The notes: generated from the sequence alone by a model not told the origin. A DNA stretch of 64,000 bases from Lysobacterales bacterium (GCA_020442465.1 JAGRJY010000070.1:1-64000); one strand, 5' to 3'. Shown: positions 1 to 8,290, numbered from the stretch's first letter. Made by a program: numbers and translations.

Positions 1-674
1 CTCGGCGCGTCGACGGTGACGCCGACGTCGGCGCTGGTCGTCTGGTAGGTGATCGAGGCGGAGCAGATTTCGCCCGTGTCGCCAGCGGCGCCGTCGCCCA
101 CGCAAACCTGCCACATGCCGCTGGCGTCAAGGCCATTCAGCGTGGCGAGGTTGCCGGCGGCCTCTTCATCACTGTTGGTGAAGAAGTTGCAACGGCCATC
201 GTCTGCACACGCGAAGTTCGTCCCGCCGATGGTGTTGCCCATCGTTTCCGCGTCGTCGGCAAACGCGTCGGCAAACGACAGCGGATTCGCGGACGTCAGG
301 TCGGAGGAGTCACCGACGCCAGTTCCACCAGTGCGGCCGGGTCGTGAGAACAGCGTCACCAGCGGCGAGCCGCCCGGCGGCACGACCTTGACGGTGAGAT
401 CGCCCAACCAGGTGTGATTCACGCCAACCGAGACCACCGGGTTGTTCACCAAGCCGGCGCCGGATGCCACGGTCAGGCAGGTCATGCCCGCGGTGCCGGC
501 GGTCGGAGTCACAAAGACATTGTCGGTGATCGCCTGACAGCCGCCCTGTGGTGCAGGGGCAGCTTGGCTACCCTTCACCTCAAAGGGATTGGACTGGCGG
601 TCACCCGGGCCTGCGCAGGCCAGGGCGGGAAGCAAAGCGAGTGTTGCACTTGCGGCGAAACGATTGAGCTTCAT
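1..674 (-). CDS. Secreted protein with proprotein-convertase P-domain-like region (3' end outside window)
   Basis: The reading frame opens at an ATG at 674 and is still open at the window edge, so about 224 N-terminal residues are visible and the C-terminus is missing. GAGGAA lies 6 bases upstream of the start. The first 22 or so residues form a signal peptide ending near ALACAG, so the product is exported. Residues about 60-215 contain the stretch HTWLGDLTVKVVPPGG followed by LVTLFSRPG and later GMWQVCVGDGAAGDTG. This order is typical of the P/Homo B beta-sandwich found at the C-terminus of secreted subtilisin-like and metallo-proteases. No protease domain precedes it, so here the P-like domain is N-terminal in a protein of unknown role. 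Cysteines at several positions suggest disulfides. The family assignment is from motif memory and the function is not known. Confidence 0.75.
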   Translation of the reverse strand, partial: MKLNRFAASATLALLPALACAGPGDRQSNPFEVKGSQAAPAPQGGCQAITDNVFVTPTAGTAGMTCLTVASGAGLVNNPVVSVGVNHTWLGDLTVKVVPPGGSPLVTLFSRPGRTGGTGVGDSSDLTSANPLSFADAFADDAETMGNTIGGTNFACADDGRCNFFTNSDEEAAGNLATLNGLDASGMWQVCVGDGAAGDTGEICSASITYQTTSADVGVTVDAP

Positions 675-805
675 CGAGTGTTCCTCGTGACAGCGATGCG
701 GGGGCAGGGGTCCGGCTGTTTAACGGCCATACAGCCAAACGCACTCGCGACTCTAGCGCGCAACCCGCCCGGTCGCAACGGACCAATGGTCGGGGGGCAG
801 CAAAA

Positions 806-1711
806 TCAACGACCCGGAATGCGAACTTCCCCGGCGAACCGAAACGGAATCGACGCCAGCGCCATGCCCCGGTTGGCCTGGACCGCGAAATGCAGGTGCG
901 GACCGGTTGAATAACCGGTGTTGCCGGACAGGCCGATGCGCTGCCCCTGGCGCACTCGTGCACCTGACCGAACCACGACGCTGTCCGCCGCCAGGTGCGC
1001 ATATACCGCCATCGTGCCGTCATCGTGCACGATCCGGACGTGATTGGCCCGGCCTGCGAATTTCTCCAGACTGAGGCCAGCGCCCTCGAAGTCGTCCTCG
1101 ACCTGCATCACGCGGCCCGCGCGTGCGGCCCGGATCGGCGTGCCCTCGGCCACATTGAGGTCGACCGCATACTGCGACTGCGGGTCACGGTGGCTGAAGC
1201 TGCCGTTCCAGCCCTGATCAATGCGCCAGGCGTCACCTTCGACGGGCAGCAGATAGGCAAAGTCTTCTGGCTTCCCAACTGGGGCACCGGGTACGGAGGA
1301 CATTTCCAGCTCGAAGCTGTAGGCGAGCCGGCTGTCGGCGGCGGCGAATTCGGCCACGGTCTGCGACCCCGCCGCGGGCACGACGACGCGCAGCGGCAAG
1401 GCGGGTTGCGCCAGCACATTGGTCGCGCTGCGAAAGCGCAGTTCGATTTCGATCGGACCATCGATCATGTTTCTGGCGACGGCTCGACGCTTGGGGCCGT
1501 CGCGCTCGATCTGCAGCTGGGCAATCCGCTGCGGCTCGGCGCGGGTCTTGATGATCTCGACGTCGTCCAGCGCCTCGGGGCGACGGTCGGTGTAGTGCAC
1601 GGTGCCGTCCGGATTGACGATCTTGTAGATCTTGCCGGCCGCCGCGGGCGTGCTCGCGAGCCCCCACAGCAAGGCGAGCCAGACAGAGCGCGGAGCACGA
1701 AAGGAGTACAC
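806..1711 (-). CDS. Secreted M23-family peptidase with N-terminal DUF4124
   Basis: The 301-residue product has a signal peptide (residues 1-25), a short DUF4124-like segment (KIYKIVNPDGTVHYTDRRP, about 27-45), and a C-terminal M23/LysM-less peptidase domain (about 165-290). Putative zinc ligands are H174 in SFSHRD, D184 in YAVDL and H274 in GPHLHF, with H239 in YAHL and H272 as the other active-site histidines. The spaced H...YAVD arrangement is a known variant of the usual HxxxD motif. M23 enzymes cleave peptidoglycan cross-bridges or act as non-catalytic activators; the intact ligands favour activity in the periplasm. The start is GTG with no good ribosome binding site, so the N-terminus is less certain than the domain call. 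It lies upstream of the P-domain gene on the same strand, 131 bases away. Confidence 0.85.
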   Translation of the reverse strand: MYSFRAPRSVWLALLWGLASTPAAAGKIYKIVNPDGTVHYTDRRPEALDDVEIIKTRAEPQRIAQLQIERDGPKRRAVARNMIDGPIEIELRFRSATNVLAQPALPLRVVVPAAGSQTVAEFAAADSRLAYSFELEMSSVPGAPVGKPEDFAYLLPVEGDAWRIDQGWNGSFSHRDPQSQYAVDLNVAEGTPIRAARAGRVMQVEDDFEGAGLSLEKFAGRANHVRIVHDDGTMAVYAHLAADSVVVRSGARVRQGQRIGLSGNTGYSTGPHLHFAVQANRGMALASIPFRFAGEVRIPGR

Positions 1712-1990
1712 GGGAGAAGTGTAGCGGACGTGGCTTCCGGTCCTTGAAGGTCTCCGCCCATCCGCTCGGTGCGTCGCGGCATGCGCTCACGTCCCGCGAT
1801 GGCGAAGCCGATGGGCCTGCAGCGACGGGCGCGCGGTAGCAAGCTGGCGCGGTGGACGTGGAGTCCAGGACATCGGATGGGTGGCAGCTGAATTGTTCTC
1901 ATGCGCACCGCGGCACGCACGCGACATCAGACAAGCGAGACGTTATGGTGGGCGTGTGTGCTGGCTTGCAACTCGGCGAAGGAGGGCGCA

Positions 1991-2512
1991 GTGCGTCTGC
2001 GGGGTTTGCTTGATCGTCTGGTCCTGCTCGTAGGCGTGCTCGCCGGCGGCGTGCTGCCGGGTTTTGTCCAGCAATACCGCCAGCGCATCGGCGGACGGCT
2101 GGATGAGGCGCGTCAGCAGCTGGGCGAGTGGCAGGCGCTGGCCGACCGGCTCTTCGGCGGGGACCTCGACGCGCTGGCCGCGCATCATCGGCAGAGCAGC
2201 GACACCACGTTTGCGGCCGAGGCGGCGCTGATCGAACAGACACAGGCGCGCGTGCTCGAGCTGGAGCAGACGCTGGCTGCGCTGCAGGGTTCGCTGTGGG
2301 AGCGCACTGCGGGTTTTCTCACCCATGCCGATTGGATGGATGTACAGGCCACCTGGTCGCTGTTTCAGCCCGATTTTCCCTTGCACCCGGAGACGCTGTT
2401 CTTCGCGCTGTGCTTCGGTGGCGCCGTGTGGCTGCTGTGGCTGGGTCTGGTGCGCGGCGTCGTGCATGTCGCCGTCGGTCGCCGTCGCGAACGGCGCATC
2501 TTTGCGGGCTGA
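1991..2512 (+). CDS. DUF2937 family inner-membrane protein
   Basis: I place the start at GTG 1991 because GGAGG sits 5 bases upstream and the first hydrophobic segment begins directly after it; an upstream ATG at 1901 in the same frame has no such signal. The product is 173 residues with a membrane segment near residues 8-23 (LVLLVGVLAGGVLPGF), a long charged/helical middle rich in Gln, Glu and Leu that could form a coiled coil, and a second membrane segment near the C-terminus (LFFALCFGGAVWLLWLGLV). This two-helix, central-loop plan fits the DUF2937 family, whose function is unknown. It is followed by the met promoter region and looks like a single-gene unit. Confidence 0.7.
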   Translation: MRLRGLLDRLVLLVGVLAGGVLPGFVQQYRQRIGGRLDEARQQLGEWQALADRLFGGDLDALAAHHRQSSDTTFAAEAALIEQTQARVLELEQTLAALQGSLWERTAGFLTHADWMDVQATWSLFQPDFPLHPETLFFALCFGGAVWLLWLGLVRGVVHVAVGRRRERRIFAG

Positions 2513-2614
2513 TTCCGCAGCGAATTGCCGCCTTCACGGCTCGGCGTGGCTGGCGTGTGTTCCGGGCCCGGGCCTGCTGACACCCAAACGGGCGAACGTT
2601 GATTCGGAAACTAT

Positions 2615-2638
2615 ATCGCTTCATCGCGATAAAGCGAT
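2615..2638. promoter_or_regulatory. 24-bp near-perfect palindrome overlapping the met promoter -35 (candidate operator)
   Basis: The sequence reads ATCGCTT-C-ATCGCGAT-A-AAGCGAT: 7-base arms that are exact reverse complements, each one base from a self-complementary ATCGCGAT core; only the C/A pair breaks symmetry. Its right end overlaps the first base of the TTGACA hexamer at 2638. The position is that of a repressor site. The regulator is unknown; a methionine/SAH-cycle repressor of the ArsR type (SahR) is one guess. Confidence 0.6.
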
Positions 2639-2666
2639 TGACATCGACCGTGCGCCCGGCTAGTCT
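2638..2666 (+). promoter_or_regulatory. Sigma-70 promoter of the met riboswitch-metX-metB transcript
   Basis: TTGACA at 2638-2643 and TAGTCT at 2661-2666 are separated by 17 bases. Transcription would begin about 2672-2674, just before the first helix of the SAM riboswitch at 2675. Confidence 0.8.
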
Positions 2667-2669
2667 GCA

Positions 2670-2785
2670 GGCGTCCATCAAGACCGGCTGAGGGATGGGC
2701 CCGATGAAGCCGGGGCAACCTGCGGTGCAAACCGTCACGGTGCCAAGTCCTGCGGGGGGCGCGTTGCCCTGCCGAGAGATGGGTT
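2670..2785 (+). ncRNA. SAM-I (S-box) riboswitch controlling metX-metB
   Basis: The aptamer core matches the S-box consensus in order: ATCAAGA at 2678, GGCTGAGGGA at 2686-2695, GGGCCCGATGAAGCC at about 2697-2711, GGCAACCTGC, GGTGCCAAGTCCTGC at about 2740-2754, and the closing GAGAGATG. Helix P1 can form between CCATC (2675-2679) and GATGG (2778-2782). The aptamer binds S-adenosylmethionine and is expected to lower expression of the methionine genes downstream when SAM is plentiful. It sits between a sigma-70 promoter and metX on the same strand. The identification rests on primary-sequence consensus and helix pairing, not a covariance search. Confidence 0.93.
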
Positions 2786-2819
2786 GAGCTCGTCGAGCCA
2801 TCGCATGGCGACGAGGCTC
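2786..2819 (+). promoter_or_regulatory. Hairpin after the SAM aptamer (possible expression platform)
   Basis: GAGC-TCGTCG (2786-2795) pairs with CGACGA-GGCTC (2809-2819) with one bulged base, and CCA/TGG can extend the stem inward. It begins 4 bases after the P1 helix. No T-run follows, so it is not a standard intrinsic terminator. About 50 bases remain before the metX start, so any switch may act on translation or Rho-dependent termination. Confidence 0.5.
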
Positions 2820-2871
2820 CGCCAACTCCTGGTGCGCGGAACTGCTTGGGGCACGCCACGAGGATGCCGCC

Positions 2872-3939
2872 GTGAGTTTCAACTGCCAGAGTCAGACCGC
2901 CCGCGAAGACGACCCGCTGTGCGAACGCAGCCCTGGGTTCGAGGCCGCAGCGCCCCGTGCGCCTTGGCACCCGGTGCCCGACGCCGAGGCGCAGAGTTTC
3001 ATTCTCGGCATCGATCTGCCCATGCGCCATGCGGGGGCGCGGCGGGTCTTCCTGCGCGTCGAGTCGGTGGGTGTACCCGATGCGCCGTGCATCTGGGTGG
3101 CCGGCGGCATATCCGCCGATCGGCACGCCACGGCCCACGCGCTCGATCCGCGGCCGGGATGGTGGAACGAACTGATCGGCGTCGACTGCGCCGTCGATCC
3201 GCGCCAATGGCGTGTACTGGCCTGCGACTGGGTCGGGTCGGAAGGCGACATCGATGCACCGATCGACACCGCCGATCAGGCCGATGCCATCGCTCTGGCG
3301 CTCGACGCGCTGGGCATCTCGAGTCTGCATGCGTTCATTGGTGCATCGTACGGCGGTATGGTGGCGCTGCAGTTCGCCGCTCGGCACCCGTTGCGCGTCG
3401 ATCGCATCGGCGTGCTCAGCGCCGCAGACCGGCCGCATCCGTTTGCCTCGGCGTTTCGCGCCTTGCAGCGCCAGGTGGTGACCCTCGGTCAGCTGCAATG
3501 CAGCGAAACGCTCGGCCTCAGCCTGGCGCGCCAGTTGGCCATGCTCAGCTATCGGACGCCGGAAGAGTTCGGTAGCCGCTTCGATGCCGCGCCGACGCTG
3601 AGCGGTGATCGCGCCCGCTGTGCGGCCGAGGACTACCTGTCGCACTGCGGCAACCGCTATGTCGCCAAGTGGAGCGCCACCGCGTTTCTGCGCTTGTCCG
3701 AATCGATCGACCTGCACCAGCTGGACCCCACTTCGGTGCACGTGCCGTGCGCGCTGTTCTCGGTAAGCCAGGACTGGCTCGCGCCGCCTGAACAGATCGA
3801 TTCCCTGTCAGACAGGCTGCCGAAATCCCTCGGCGTCACCCGTCTCGATTCGGCCTTCGGCCACGATGCCTTTCTGAAGGAGCGCGATGAAGTGGGATCA
3901 TTCTTGCGCAGCGTGATCGATGCGGAGGTGATCGCATGA
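2872..3939 (+). CDS. metX: Homoserine O-acyltransferase MetX (probably succinyl-specific)
   Basis: The enzyme acylates the hydroxyl of L-homoserine, the first committed step of methionine synthesis, in the cytoplasm. The 355-residue product has an alpha/beta-hydrolase fold with nucleophile S159 in GASYGGM, acid D301 in SVSQDWLAPPEQ and base H331 in FGHDAFLKE. The start is GTG 2872 with AGGA 7 bases upstream. It follows a SAM-I riboswitch and overlaps metB by four bases (ATGA). In Xanthomonadales MetX proteins usually prefer succinyl-CoA; I infer this here from taxonomy and from the cystathionine gamma-synthase partner, not from a residue I can read. The alternative is an acetyl-CoA-dependent enzyme. 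Confidence 0.88.
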   Translation: MSFNCQSQTAREDDPLCERSPGFEAAAPRAPWHPVPDAEAQSFILGIDLPMRHAGARRVFLRVESVGVPDAPCIWVAGGISADRHATAHALDPRPGWWNELIGVDCAVDPRQWRVLACDWVGSEGDIDAPIDTADQADAIALALDALGISSLHAFIGASYGGMVALQFAARHPLRVDRIGVLSAADRPHPFASAFRALQRQVVTLGQLQCSETLGLSLARQLAMLSYRTPEEFGSRFDAAPTLSGDRARCAAEDYLSHCGNRYVAKWSATAFLRLSESIDLHQLDPTSVHVPCALFSVSQDWLAPPEQIDSLSDRLPKSLGVTRLDSAFGHDAFLKERDEVGSFLRSVIDAEVIA

Positions 3940-5150
3940 GCGCGCCGTTGCCGGCTACCCGTGCCGTGCGCGCCGCCATCGACCGCGATCCCGCCTACGG
4001 GGCCGTCGTGCCACCGCTGGTGTTGTCGACCAACTTCAGCTTTGCCGGCTTTGGCGAGAAGCGCGCCTACGACTACACGCGCTCGGGCAATCCGACGCGT
4101 GACCAGCTCGGTGAAGCGCTCGCCGCGCTGGAAGGCGGGGCGGGCGCAGTGGTGACCGCCAGCGGCATGGCGGCAATTACCCTGGCGCTGCAGTTGCTCA
4201 GTCCCGGCGACCGACTGGTCGTGCCGCACGATTGCTATGGCGGCAGCTGGCGTTTGTTCGACGCGCTGGCTCGCAAGGGGCAGTTCGAACTGGTGGTCGC
4301 CAACCTCACCGACCCCGTGCAGGCCCGCGCTGCCCTGTCTCAGCCGGCCCGGCTGGTGTGGATCGAGACGCCGAGCAACCCGCTTCTGCGCGTCACCGAT
4401 CTGAACACGGTGATTGATCTGGCGCACGCGGCCGGCGCCCTGGCGCTGGTCGACAACACCTTTCTTTCGCCCGCGCTGCAGACGCCGATCGCTTTCGGCG
4501 CGGACCTCGTCCTGCATTCGACGACCAAGTACATCAATGGTCATAGCGACGTGGTCGGAGGTGCGGTCGTCGCGCGCGATTCGGCGCTGCACGAGCAGCT
4601 TGTCTGGTGGGCCAACTGCCTGGGTCTGACGGGCAGCCCGTTCGACAGCTTCCTGACCCTGCGCGGTCTGCGCACGCTGGACGCGCGCCTGCGCGTGCAC
4701 CAGGAAAATGCCCTCGCCATTGCCGAGCTGCTTGACGCGCATGGGGCCGTGAAGCGGGTCTACTTCCCCGGGCTGACCACGCACGTGGGCCACGACCTGG
4801 CGGCCCGCCAGCAGAAAGGCTTCGGTGCAATGCTGAGCTTCGAACTCGATGGCGGCGGGGCTGCGGTGCGCGCGTTCCTCGACGGACTGCGCTGCTTCAC
4901 GCTCGCCGAGTCGCTGGGGGGCGTGGAAAGTCTCGTGGCCCACCCCGCGAGCATGACGCATGCGGCCATGACGCCCGAAGTACGCGCCAAAGCCGGCATC
5001 ACCGATGGGCTGCTGCGTCTGTCGATCGGCATCGAAGCGGTGGAAGACCTGCATGCCGACGTGACGGCAGCCTTGCAGCGCGCTGCCTCGGTGTCGCGCT
5101 CAGCCAGCGATGTGCGCGGCGACGGTCAGCCGGCCCTCGCGCCTTGCTGA
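3936..5150 (+). CDS. metB: Cystathionine gamma-synthase/O-succinylhomoserine (thiol)-lyase, PLP-dependent
   Basis: This 404-residue Cys/Met metabolism PLP enzyme would condense the acylated homoserine made by MetX with cysteine (giving cystathionine) or with sulfide. Visible landmarks are YDYTRSGNPTRDQL (PLP phosphate contact from the neighbouring subunit, about 46-59), ASGMAAI (75-81), IETPSNPL (144-150), DNTFLSPALQ (173-182) and the Schiff-base lysine K198 in HSTTKYINGHSD. The C-terminal SLGGVESLVAHPASMTHA segment is typical of the family. Its ATG overlaps the metX stop, so translation is coupled and it shares the riboswitch control. Sequence alone does not separate gamma-synthase from gamma-lyase or sulfhydrylase; the metX partner favours a biosynthetic role. 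Confidence 0.88.
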   Translation: MSAPLPATRAVRAAIDRDPAYGAVVPPLVLSTNFSFAGFGEKRAYDYTRSGNPTRDQLGEALAALEGGAGAVVTASGMAAITLALQLLSPGDRLVVPHDCYGGSWRLFDALARKGQFELVVANLTDPVQARAALSQPARLVWIETPSNPLLRVTDLNTVIDLAHAAGALALVDNTFLSPALQTPIAFGADLVLHSTTKYINGHSDVVGGAVVARDSALHEQLVWWANCLGLTGSPFDSFLTLRGLRTLDARLRVHQENALAIAELLDAHGAVKRVYFPGLTTHVGHDLAARQQKGFGAMLSFELDGGGAAVRAFLDGLRCFTLAESLGGVESLVAHPASMTHAAMTPEVRAKAGITDGLLRLSIGIEAVEDLHADVTAALQRAASVSRSASDVRGDGQPALAPC

Positions 5151-5156
5151 ACTCGA

Positions 5157-5186
5157 CGGGGCGGTGCGGCAGAGCCGCCCGCCCCG
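5157..5186. terminator. GC-rich hairpin between convergent metB and ompW-type gene
   Basis: CGGGGCG (5157-5163) pairs with CGCCCCG (5180-5186) and, inside, GCGGC pairs with GCCGC around an AGA loop. It lies between the stop codons of two converging genes. No T-run follows on either strand, so a terminator role is inferred from position. Confidence 0.5.
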
Positions 5187-5196
5187 GATTACCCCG

Positions 5197-5805
5197 TCAG
5201 AACCGGTAGCCGATGTAGGCGCCGTAGACCCAAGGATCGACCTGCACCGATCCGACGTTGTCACCGTTGACGCTCACGTCCGCATCGATGTCGATCCAGC
5301 GTGCGTCGAAGACCAGGTGCCACTTCGGGCTCAGGTCCACGGCCAGGCCCAGCTGGCCGGCGAAACCGAATGAGTTGTCGATGCTCACCTTCGTTCCATC
5401 GAGTGCACCGGACTCATCCTCTTCGAATGTCCAGGTGTAGTTGAGGCCGGCGCCGACGAAGGGTCGCACCTTGGCGCCCGGAGCGAAGTAGTACTGCACG
5501 CTCAGGGTGGGCGGGAGGTGCTTGAACTCCAGGGCCTTGTCGCCGTTGAGGCGCACGTCATGCTGGAACGGCAGCGCCGCCAGCAGCTCCAGTCCCCAAT
5601 GTTCGTCGAGCATGCGACCGAGCACGAAGGTCGGCTGGGTGTCGCTGCCGATATCGACATCGAGCGCGCCGCGGGCCAGCGAACCATTGTCGGAATCCGG
5701 GTTGACCGTATGGATACCGGCGCGGAAGAACCAGTCTTCAGCCTGGGCAGCTTGGGGCAGTGCCGCGGCGAGGGCCACAGCGAGCAGGGCGGGAATCGTT
5801 TTCAT
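5197..5805 (-). CDS. ompW: OmpW family outer-membrane protein
   Basis: The 202-residue product begins with a clear signal peptide (MKTIPALLAVALAAALPQAAQA) and ends with the aromatic YIGYRF expected of an outer-membrane barrel recognised by Bam. OmpW-type features are the early WFFRAGIHTVNPDSDNG segment, VDIGSDTQPTFVLGRMLDEHWGLEL in the first third, LPPTLSVQYYF, and KVRPFVGAGLNYTWTF. OmpW forms an eight-stranded barrel thought to pass small hydrophobic compounds. I moved the start to ATG 5805, since the longer frame would place 11 residues ahead of the signal peptide; GAGG lies about 8 bases upstream of this ATG. It is transcribed in the same direction as sdaA, 258 bases downstream of it, so it probably has its own promoter there. 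Confidence 0.9.
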   Translation of the reverse strand: MKTIPALLAVALAAALPQAAQAEDWFFRAGIHTVNPDSDNGSLARGALDVDIGSDTQPTFVLGRMLDEHWGLELLAALPFQHDVRLNGDKALEFKHLPPTLSVQYYFAPGAKVRPFVGAGLNYTWTFEEDESGALDGTKVSIDNSFGFAGQLGLAVDLSPKWHLVFDARWIDIDADVSVNGDNVGSVQVDPWVYGAYIGYRF

Positions 5806-6063
5806 GGAGAAACCTCGAGGTGGGGAAGCTAATGCCATGCTTTCCCAACCGGCCCCGGACCATCTTGAGGATTGTCAATTCCGCACCCGGACAAAGGTCG
5901 AATGCCGGCTGGGGTTCAGCTTTTCGAGACCAGGTTCGCGCAGCCGCAGCCGCAGCCGGCATGCCCGGCGTGACGAGGGCATTCGGCGATGCGCAGGGAA
6001 TTCGATGCCCCGAACGCGGGGTGATCGATCAACCCGCAGTGTTGAACAGGACGATTCGCCGAA

Positions 6064-7446
6064 TCAGCACTCGATGACGTTGACCGCCAGGCCGCCGCGC
6101 GAGGTTTCCTTGTATTTCTCCTGCATGTCGCGACCGGTGTCGCGCATGGTCTTGATGACCTTGTCGAGGCTCACCTTATGTTTGCCGTCGCCGCGCAGCG
6201 CCATGCGCGATGCGTTGATCGCCTTGACCGCGCCCATCGCGTTGCGCTCGATGCAGGGAATCTGCACGAGGCCGCCGATCGGGTCGCAGGTGAGCCCCAG
6301 GTTGTGCTCCATGCCGATTTCGGCGGCGTTCTCGATCTGGTGTGGCGTGCCGCCCAGCGCGGCGGTGAGGCCAGCGGCGGCCATCGAGCAGGCGACGCCC
6401 ACCTCGCCTTGGCAGCCGACTTCCGCGCCGGATATCGAGGCGTTCTCCTTGTAGAGGATGCCGACGGCGCCGGCTGTCAGCAGGAAATCGTGCACGCCGC
6501 TTCGGCCGGCGTTGGGACAGAAGCGGTCGTAGTAGTGCAGCACTGCGGGAATGATGCCCGCTGCGCCATTGGTCGGCGCGGTGACCACGCGCCCGCCTGC
6601 GGCGTTTTCCTCGTTCACCGCCAGCGCATACAGATTCACCCAGTCGAGCACGGTCAGCGGATCCTTCATCGCTGCCTCGGGTCGCGACGACAACTCGCGC
6701 GCCAGGCTCGGCGCACGACGCGACACGTGCAGGCCGCCCGGCAACGTCCCCTCGCTGCGGATGCCGCGGGCGACGCAGGACTGCATGGCCGACCACAGCG
6801 CATCGAGCCCGGCGTCGATCGCCTCGTCGCCGCGCCAGGCGGCTTCGTTGGCGCGCATCAGCCGGGCGATCGAAATCGATTGCTCGCGACAATGTGTGAG
6901 CAGGGCGTCGCCGCTGTCGAACGGGTAGGTCAACGCCGTGGTGTCGGCGACGATGCGATCTTCGGCGGCGTCGTCCTGGTTGACCACGAAGCCGCCACCC
7001 ACCGAGTAATAGTCGCGCGTCGCGATCAGCTGGTCTTGGGCGTCGTATGCCGAGAAGCGCATGCCGTTCGAATGGAACGGCAGCTTTTGCCGCTTGTTGA
7101 ACGCGAGGTCGCGTTTCTCCACAAACTCGATGTCGCGGCGGCCGAGCAGGCGCAGACGCTTGTCCGTGCGAATGCGCTGCAGACCGGGCTCGATCGAATC
7201 CGGGTCGACGGTGTCGGGCATCTCACCCTCCAGCCCGAGCAGCACCGCCTTGTCGGTGCCGTGCCCGCGACCGGTGAGCGCCAGCGAGCCGAACAGCTCG
7301 CAGCGGACGCGCACGCAATCTTCGAGCTTGCCGGGTTCCTCGAGCCAGCGGCTGACGAAGCGCGCCGCCGCACGCATCGGGCCGACCGTGTGCGACGACG
7401 ACGGTCCGATGCCGATCTTGAACAGGTCGAACACGCTGACGGCCAT
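6064..7446 (-). CDS. sdaA: L-serine ammonia-lyase (serine dehydratase), iron-sulfur type
   Basis: The 460-residue enzyme deaminates L-serine to pyruvate and ammonia using a [4Fe-4S] cluster. The N-terminal beta domain opens with [20 protein letters not shown], and the C-terminal alpha domain holds the likely cluster cysteines in [13 protein letters not shown] and in [13 protein letters not shown], where two cysteines are 11 residues apart as in known family members. The length matches single-chain proteobacterial SdaA. A GGAGG lies about 12 bases before the ATG, a rather long spacing, and a TAGAAT that could be a -10 element lies at 7477-7482 on the minus strand. It is divergent from the glutaredoxin-like gene. 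Confidence 0.95.
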   Translation of the reverse strand: MAVSVFDLFKIGIGPSSSHTVGPMRAAARFVSRWLEEPGKLEDCVRVRCELFGSLALTGRGHGTDKAVLLGLEGEMPDTVDPDSIEPGLQRIRTDKRLRLLGRRDIEFVEKRDLAFNKRQKLPFHSNGMRFSAYDAQDQLIATRDYYSVGGGFVVNQDDAAEDRIVADTTALTYPFDSGDALLTHCREQSISIARLMRANEAAWRGDEAIDAGLDALWSAMQSCVARGIRSEGTLPGGLHVSRRAPSLARELSSRPEAAMKDPLTVLDWVNLYALAVNEENAAGGRVVTAPTNGAAGIIPAVLHYYDRFCPNAGRSGVHDFLLTAGAVGILYKENASISGAEVGCQGEVGVACSMAAAGLTAALGGTPHQIENAAEIGMEHNLGLTCDPIGGLVQIPCIERNAMGAVKAINASRMALRGDGKHKVSLDKVIKTMRDTGRDMQEKYKETSRGGLAVNVIEC

Positions 7447-7532
7447 GACCGAGGATTCCCTCCGGAAGGAGTCGTATTCTAGTGCGGGATGACGCCCGTT
7501 CCCTGCCCACGACTCATTCGCGATTCAGCCCG

Positions 7533-7763
7533 ATGCCGCTGACCCTCTTTCTGAAAGACGAATGCCACCTTTGCGACGATGCGCTGCTGGTGCTGGCCCG
7601 CGCGGGTATTGCCGACTTCGAAAGCGTCTACATCGAAGACAGCCCCGACTTGATGGTGCGCTACGGGACGCGCGTGCCCGTGCTGAAAGCCGACGAGGGC
7701 CTCGAGCTGGACTGGCCATTTTCGGTCGACGACGCGGCGGGCGCGGCGGCGCCCCGAACCTGA
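7533..7763 (+). CDS. Glutaredoxin-like (DUF836) small thiol protein
   Basis: I start this at ATG 7533, giving 76 residues that begin MPLTLFLKDECHLCDDALL, because the thioredoxin-like strand and the CxxC motif (Cys-His-Leu-Cys) fall at the usual distance from the N-terminus; the frame extends upstream without added family similarity. The conserved cis-proline segment is present as TRVPVLKAD. The small size and the CxLC motif fit the DUF836/glutaredoxin-like group, whose substrates are mostly unknown. It probably serves in thiol-disulfide exchange in the cytoplasm. It is divergent from sdaA and converges on the YciI-like gene. Confidence 0.75.
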   Translation: MPLTLFLKDECHLCDDALLVLARAGIADFESVYIEDSPDLMVRYGTRVPVLKADEGLELDWPFSVDDAAGAAAPRT

Positions 7764-7800
7764 CGGGCGGGCACGGGAGCAGAGGCGCCTGCGCGGGCGG

Positions 7801-7825
7801 TCGCGCGCGCGCGCCGCGCGCGCCG
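7801..7825. repeat. Alternating CG tract
   Basis: The stretch is almost pure alternating C and G, interrupted once by CC, and can fold back on itself. It lies between the convergent glutaredoxin-like and YciI-like genes, where it could act as a hairpin. No gene is supported between 7764 and 7948. Confidence 0.5.
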
Positions 7826-7948
7826 TGTCTGAAGCGTCGAAGGTATCCACGGACCGCCGAACGTACGCCACCCGCCATCAAACCTGGTGTTCAGGCACTG
7901 CTTCGAGGTCTGACCGTTCGGGCCGCCTGCAACGCGCGGACGACCCGA

Positions 7949-8290
7949 TCAGGACACGGCATCAAACACGAACACCCGAAGTTCCTGATCGCACCGGCAG
8001 GCCTTCGCAATCCTGGCAGCCCACACCTCGGCGTCGTCGCGTGACGCCAACTCGAGTACCGCGAAGCCGCCATTGAGCGGCTGCGCCGAGGCGTAGCCGC
8101 CCTGCTGGACCTTGCCCTCGCCCGAGACCCGCACGACAGGCACCGACTCGTCGATGCCGCCGGCGAAGACGTACACCCCGGCAGCTTTCGCCTCGGCGAT
8201 GACCGCACGCGCGTCCCGGCCTACCGCCTCCCACTCGTCATCGCGAAGCACCATCGCGGCGCTTGGAAAGGAGATGAGGTACTTGGCCAC
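7949..8290 (-). CDS. YciI-like (YCII-related) protein
   Basis: The start is GTG 8290, chosen because GAGGAG lies 8 bases upstream and because the family fold begins with the strand AKYLISFPSAAM. The 113-residue product is a small alpha/beta ferredoxin-like protein of the YCII/DGPF type: a first strand, a helix with EWEAVGRDARAVIAEAKAAGVYVFAGGI, and a later GGYASAQPLNGGFAVLELAS segment like the family's central part. Family members are used as monomers or dimers in dehalogenase-like or unknown reactions, so no activity is assigned. It stands alone between the glutaredoxin-like gene and the YceI operon. Confidence 0.7.
   Translation of the reverse strand: MAKYLISFPSAAMVLRDDEWEAVGRDARAVIAEAKAAGVYVFAGGIDESVPVVRVSGEGKVQQGGYASAQPLNGGFAVLELASRDDAEVWAARIAKACRCDQELRVFVFDAVS

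Noticed and set aside
1901..1990. N-terminal extension of the DUF2937 gene from ATG 1901
   Set aside because: The 30 extra residues are not membrane-like or family-like, whereas GTG 1991 has GGAGG 5 bases upstream.
7764..7948. Small gene between the glutaredoxin-like and YciI-like genes
   Set aside because: The region is dominated by an alternating CG tract, and the short frames have no start signals or family features.
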